In this document: piece after piece, positions 57,635 to 60,317 of the stretch
How positions within the stretch are numbered: position 1 is the stretch's first letter
Layout of the letters: each line of letters opens with the position of its first letter
Virus record (IMG/VR): IMGVR_UViG_3300044841_000118
Span: 1 to 60,317 of that record
Strand: one strand, 5' to 3'
Length of the DNA stretch: 60,317 nt
DNA from: a virus
Made by a program: the position numbers and the translations under genes
Notes under the pieces: model-generated
What the model was told of the DNA's origin: nothing
What the model saw: only the letters and a program-made list of their open reading frames with translations
Databases searched by the model: none

Positions 57635-57951
57635 ACCGACCGAAGACCCGCGAAGAGTGGGCCGCGCTGCTTGAGACCTTCCCGGAAGAGCTCGGCGACC
57701 TGCTGATCAGTGCTGGGCAGAAGATGCGCGGGCGACTCTACCCCGGCGGGCGGTCGCCTGTGCTGAAGCCCTGTCCGAAATGTGGAGAGTCGTACTCCGC
57801 GCGCGAACTCCGCACACATCAGCGACAGTGTGGCGCCCATCTAGTACCGTGCAAGTTCTGCGGGCGGAAGTGGGGAGCGGCTGGCATCTATCTGCACGAG
57901 GTCCGCTGCTCCGAGAATCCGAACCGCAAAGAGAAAAAGGCCACCCGGTGA
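57631..57951 (+). CDS. Zinc-finger-type protein (106 aa)
   Basis: TTG 57631 overlaps the upstream stop (TTGA). Two finger-like units follow: CPKCGESYSARELRTHQRQC and CKFCGRKWGAAGIYLHEVRC. Each has two Cys and a His, Cys arrangement (C2HC-type). A basic tail ends EKKATR. It likely binds DNA or RNA. The last codons form part of the terminator hairpin. Confidence 0.55.
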   Translation: MNRPKTREEWAALLETFPEELGDLLISAGQKMRGRLYPGGRSPVLKPCPKCGESYSARELRTHQRQCGAHLVPCKFCGRKWGAAGIYLHEVRCSENPNRKEKKATR

Positions 57952-57962
57952 AGGATGGCCTT
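57937..57962 (-). terminator. Terminator of the minus-strand small-gene operon, overlapping the end of the converging plus gene
   Basis: AAGGCCA and TGGCCTT pair around a twelve-base loop. On the minus strand the stem is followed by TTTCTCTTT, a good rho-independent terminator. The loop shares CACCCGGTGA with the hairpin at 13820-13843. Confidence 0.65.
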
Positions 57963-58005
57963 ACTGGGAGATTTCATCAAGAACCGCGCGGCGACTCTCC
58001 CTGGT

Positions 58006-58188
58006 TCACACCTTGTACAACTTTCGTCTCTCTGGGTACTGCTTGAGGTAAGCGGCGATCCGTTCCGGATGCTGCACTGACAGCCGTTTGGTCTTGTGAT
58101 CCCGGCAGACCAGGCCGGCCGGCTGGTGGCATCTCGGGCACTCGACGTGGGTCATTGCGTCCGTGTTGAGCATGCCGGTCACAACCAT
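58006..58188 (-). CDS. Small zinc-finger protein (60 aa)
   Basis: The motif CPRCHQPAGLVCRDHKTK with later His is a compact treble-clef-like zinc finger, common in phage and actinobacterial small proteins. The start may be the internal Met (MTHVECP) at 58155. Converges with the plus-strand operon. Confidence 0.5.
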   Translation of the reverse strand: MVVTGMLNTDAMTHVECPRCHQPAGLVCRDHKTKRLSVQHPERIAAYLKQYPERRKLYKV

Positions 58189-58200
58189 CGTACCGCTAGC

Positions 58201-58314
58201 TTACTCGTACCACACGGCCATCTCTTGGTGGATTCTGGCTCTCCACTCAGATTGATAGACCGAGTCGAACCGCATGCGTAACCGCCACGCCCACTCCTTC
58301 AGTTTCTCTAGCAT
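58201..58314 (-). CDS. Very small hypothetical protein (37 aa)
   Basis: Trp- and Arg-rich short peptide (LKEWAWRLRMRFDSV). It is packed between the zinc-finger and 65-aa genes. Coding support is weak. Confidence 0.35.
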   Translation of the reverse strand: MLEKLKEWAWRLRMRFDSVYQSEWRARIHQEMAVWYE

Positions 58315-58319
58315 TTTCC

Positions 58320-58517
58320 TCACCCCAGGATAGAAGCTGATTGCGCCTTGGCGCGGCGCTTGCGGCTCTCGTTCGAGCGGTCCCCTAGTTTCGTCTTCAG
58401 CATCTCAAGCAGCTGTTTGGCTGCGTCCAGGCGCTGGTCCGTGGTGTACTTGCCGGCCTTGTCCTCGGCGATCGAGATCAGAACGCGGCGCAACCGCTGT
58501 GGCGTTGAGGCGGCCAC
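58320..58517 (-). CDS. Small basic helical protein (65 aa)
   Basis: A charged helix with TTDQRLDAAKQLLEMLKTKL followed by a basic segment RSNESRKRRAKAQ, the pattern of small phage DNA-binding proteins. GTG 58517, overlapping the previous stop. No HTH is obvious. Confidence 0.45.
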   Translation of the reverse strand: MAASTPQRLRRVLISIAEDKAGKYTTDQRLDAAKQLLEMLKTKLGDRSNESRKRRAKAQSASILG

Positions 58518-58628
58518 TTACTGCGCATCCAGTTTCTGGACAGCCAGCTGATTCTTCGGCCCACCCCAAGATAGTTCCGAACCGGAATCATCACTTAGGG
58601 CGTCGAGATTGATCAACGAGGCGGTCAT
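58518..58628 (-). CDS. Very small acidic protein (36 aa)
   Basis: ATG 58628 overlaps the membrane-protein stop (ATGA). Contains a one-mismatch palindrome copy (58527-58541) within its 3' end. Short and acidic, no family. Confidence 0.35.
   Translation of the reverse strand: MTASLINLDALSDDSGSELSWGGPKNQLAVQKLDAQ
58527..58541. promoter_or_regulatory. 15-bp palindrome site (one mismatch)
   Basis: ATCCAGTTTCTGGAC, one base off the consensus. It lies within a 36-codon ORF, near the start of the next minus-strand gene (58517). Confidence 0.5.
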
Positions 58629-58849
58629 GTCGTCTTAGAACCCCAAACGATCTTTGGCAGCACGGAGATGCTACCCCAATACATTTCCACGTATTCCGCA
58701 GGGCGCAATTTACCTGTAACAGCGAAGTCGAGAACGCTTGCGGCCAGAAAGAGAGGCCAGACCATCACGGCGAAGAACAAACCAGGCAGAGCGGCCAGCG
58801 GTGTGAGCAGTACGCGGAGGGTCAACTGGAGTAGACGGCGGATGGTCAT
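58625..58849 (-). CDS. Small membrane protein (74 aa)
   Basis: The frame holds a long hydrophobic stretch, about residues 8-42 (LTLRVLLTPLAALPGLFFAV followed by MVWPLFLAAS), so one or two membrane passes are likely. It begins the four-gene minus-strand operon that ends at the terminator 57937. Function unknown. Confidence 0.5.
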   Translation of the reverse strand: MTIRRLLQLTLRVLLTPLAALPGLFFAVMVWPLFLAASVLDFAVTGKLRPAEYVEMYWGSISVLPKIVWGSKTT

Positions 58850-58882
58850 GGGAGGGGTGCTGGTAGTTAAGATGCGGATTGC

Positions 58883-59089
58883 TGAGAAAAATTAACATAC
58901 TTTTTCTCAATCGTTGTCCGCGTCTTGCGCGTCCTAAACCAAACCAAAACCTATACCAAACCTAAACCTAAACCCTACGGGCATCTTCCGGGATTATCCG
59001 GGAGACTCCGGGAGAACTGTAAGCTCCACAAAACACACGGCTTGCTGCAGGGGGTATCACAAAGGTAACTAAATTGTCTCTAAATTGTC
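58883..59089. promoter_or_regulatory. Repeat-rich regulatory or origin-like region
   Basis: Within about 200 bases lie: an inverted repeat TGAGAAAAA/TTTTTCTCA (58883-58909, nine-base spacer); a tract of CCTAAAC-like repeats (58933-58977); three exact TCCGGGA repeats at 58987, 58997 and 59007, each 10 bases apart; and two CTAAATTGTC repeats at 59069 and 59080, 11 bases apart. Phased repeats suggest cooperative protein binding, as at replication iterons or multi-site operators. No ORF fits here. Confidence 0.6.
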
Positions 59090-59115
59090 ATTTTCGCGTT
59101 TATGATGTGCTCTCA

Positions 59116-59295
59116 ATGACCAAAACGAAGGGCGGCAAGGTGCCGCAATGCCCTATCCATGGGCGGGATCTGGTGTGCCCGTCTTGTGCAGCAATCGAAC
59201 GGGGCCGGAAGGGCGGGGAGAAGACCTCCGCCGAAAAAGCGAAAACCGCGCGGGAGAACGCGGCCAAAGCTCGTAAGAAACGGCACCCGAAGTGA
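59116..59295 (+). CDS. Small basic zinc-ribbon protein (59 aa)
   Basis: ATG 59116 is preferred over the longer frame. A candidate -10 box (TATGAT) lies 10 bases upstream and there is no Shine-Dalgarno site, so the message may be leaderless. The protein has CPIHG and CPSC followed by a Lys/Ala-rich tail (KKRHPK). Located just after the iteron-like repeats, it may be a DNA-binding regulator. Confidence 0.5.
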   Translation: MTKTKGGKVPQCPIHGRDLVCPSCAAIERGRKGGEKTSAEKAKTARENAAKARKKRHPK

Positions 59296-59329
59296 AGCCG
59301 GGCGGGTCTGTCTCCAACCCGCCCAACCC

Positions 59330-60043
59330 CTACGCGGCTTCTTCTTCTTCTACTTTGCGTGGGCGGCCGCGCTTGGCCCGTACGCCTTCGGCGATCGCAA
59401 TCGGCTCGAAACTCTGCCGGTTAGATATCCCCATTGCGGTCATCAACATGCCCACGTGTGCGTCAAGAAACGCTTTCCGTGCTTTGTGGCTGCGGGGCAG
59501 ACGCTTGACGCGGCTGTCCACAAACCGGAAGCACTCGAGCTCGATACGGTCCAGGCTGTACGTTCTCTCTTGCAGGTAATGCTCTTTGCGGAACTGGACG
59601 ACCTTGTCCAGGTAGTCGTGAACTTTCTTCGGATCTTGCGTCTTGGGCGGTGGCAGCGCAGCAACCGCTTCCGTGAAACGACCAAGGGGGCGCTCCTCAT
59701 TCGTCCCCATCATGTCCAGGCCCCGAGACATCGCTGCCAGCAAGTAAATCTCCGGCAGGTTGGCCTTCGCGTTCTCGAACCCGTTCATTAAGTTGTAGGC
59801 AGTCTTGCGGTCAAAGCGGATCTCGTCCAGAAAACGGACGAACACCCCCTTGGGCTGCAGGATTTCGCGGATGCGGACCAGCCGCTCCCCGATTGCCATG
59901 CGTGCCCGCCCGAAGTTGACCATGTCACTGCCTAAACCTTTGGTCTCCTTCTCAAGCGTGGCGCGTTCCTTTGGATCGAGTTCCCCCAGGTGGTCGATCA
60001 CCGCTTCGAAGTTCGTCAATGTGATGTCTGTGTTCTTCATCAT
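59330..60043 (-). CDS. Putative transcription regulator with AT-hook, divergent from the right operon
   Basis: The 237-residue protein has a helical N-terminal two thirds (LGSDMVNFGRARMAIGERL, FLDEIRFDRKTAYNLMNGFE) of DUF3102-like style, similar in type to the product of 3573-4250, and ends KRGRPRKVEEEEAA, an AT-hook with an acidic tail. It is transcribed away from the plus-strand gene at 60280, as repressor genes often are. It could be the phage repressor, but no HTH is recognised. A palindrome copy (59825-59839) lies inside it. Confidence 0.55.
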   Translation of the reverse strand: MMKNTDITLTNFEAVIDHLGELDPKERATLEKETKGLGSDMVNFGRARMAIGERLVRIREILQPKGVFVRFLDEIRFDRKTAYNLMNGFENAKANLPEIYLLAAMSRGLDMMGTNEERPLGRFTEAVAALPPPKTQDPKKVHDYLDKVVQFRKEHYLQERTYSLDRIELECFRFVDSRVKRLPRSHKARKAFLDAHVGMLMTAMGISNRQSFEPIAIAEGVRAKRGRPRKVEEEEAA

Positions 60044-60206
60044 AAGATGTAGTCGTTACGCCATTCCCCTTTCCCTTTTTGGTAGCAAAGCGAAGATAGC
60101 ACATATGCTTTGTCTCCGCGCAATGACTTTTCTACCATCTTTGTGCCAAATAGGGATTACCCCTTTGGTTGTACACAGCATGGTAAATATTAGCTTGCAT
60201 TATTTC

Positions 60207-60235
60207 TTGACACGGCACTTTTTACGCCCTACCTT
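60207..60235 (+). promoter_or_regulatory. Strong plus-strand promoter at the right edge (P4)
   Basis: TTGACA at 60207-60212 and TACCTT at 60230-60235 with a 17-base spacer. It faces the gene starting at 60280, whose 5' end is the only part in the window. Probably the early promoter of an operon leading out of the window. Confidence 0.65.
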
Positions 60236-60279
60236 GTACTTACAAATTCAGTTCCAAAGGGCCGTAAATACAAACCCCC

Positions 60280-60317
60280 ATGACTGTTCCCCCCTATTTT
60301 TCGAAGCGCTTTGAAAA
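60280..60317 (+). CDS. Partial ORF running off the right edge
   Basis: ATG 60280 opens an uninterrupted frame (MTVPPYFSKRFE...) 45 bases after the P4 -10 box. Only 12 codons are visible, so no function can be given. If the genome is circular or circularly permuted, this operon may continue into the left edge of the window. Confidence 0.45.
   Translation, partial: MTVPPYFSKRFE

Noticed and set aside
58933-58977. CCTAAAC-like tract as a telomere-type end
   Set aside because: The copies are degenerate and internal, and nothing else suggests a linear telomere-bearing genome. It is treated as part of the repeat-rich region.
1-60317. CRISPR array
   Set aside because: No set of regularly spaced identical direct repeats with unique spacers was seen in the window.

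Overview
The window looks like most of the genome of a temperate, short-tailed (podovirus-type) bacteriophage of a GC-rich bacterium. The head and tail genes support this: an N4-gp56-type major capsid protein, a large T7-like portal, a large terminase, gp11-like adaptors, a gp12-like tail tube protein and large ejection proteins, with no tape measure or tail sheath. A tyrosine integrase, an excisionase-like HTH protein and a candidate attP copying the 3' end of a tRNA-Ser gene show that it can integrate. Phage genes lie on both sides of that site, so the sequence is the free phage form rather than an integrated prophage. The host is not given by the sequence. Signal peptides with Ala-X-Ala/Gln cleavage sites, a secreted lectin-like domain and the integrase type would fit a soil bacterium such as an Acidobacteriota member, but this is weak inference.

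Layout. (1) 1-12.3 kb, plus strand: replication and nucleotide metabolism genes in a tight, translationally coupled run (helicase C-terminus, beta-clamp-like protein, two endonuclease VII-like nucleases, an HNH protein, two metallophosphoesterases, a P-loop kinase-like protein, an HD phosphohydrolase, an excisionase-like protein). (2) 12.3-13.9 kb: terminator, direct repeats, attP and integrase. (3) 14-46.7 kb, minus strand, so transcribed right to left: terminase, holin-like protein, portal, scaffold, capsid, tRNA-Asn, lysozyme-like protein, adaptor, a cassette of four tail proteins with signal peptides, a second adaptor, tail tube protein, fibres and ejection proteins. (4) 46.7-53.1 kb, minus: a cysteine-peptidase-like hydrolase, a protein with a duplicated HExxH domain, many very small genes, two zincin-like proteins and peptide deformylase. 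(5) 53.8-58 kb, plus: small early genes, three of them behind near-identical sigma70-type promoters. (6) 58-60.3 kb: small minus-strand genes, a repeat-rich regulatory or origin-like region, and a divergent pair (an AT-hook protein on the minus strand and the start of a plus-strand operon running off the window) that looks like a genetic switch.

The strongest unexplained signal is a 15-bp near-palindrome, GTCCRG-N3-MYGGAC, with 14 exact and 2 one-mismatch copies. Seven lie in intergenic gaps, several just upstream of early promoters or inside the structural operon. This is what a dispersed operator/stoperator system would look like. Other notable items are a pair of paralogous 44/45-residue peptides with a leader-like WxxPA motif, four consecutive tail proteins with Sec signal peptides lying between two adaptor paralogs, a shared C-terminal KK(I/V)MG(G/S) tag on three ejection-region proteins, and iteron-like repeats at 58.9-59.1 kb. 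No repressor with a recognisable HTH domain is visible, and the DNA polymerase and the helicase N-terminus lie outside the window.
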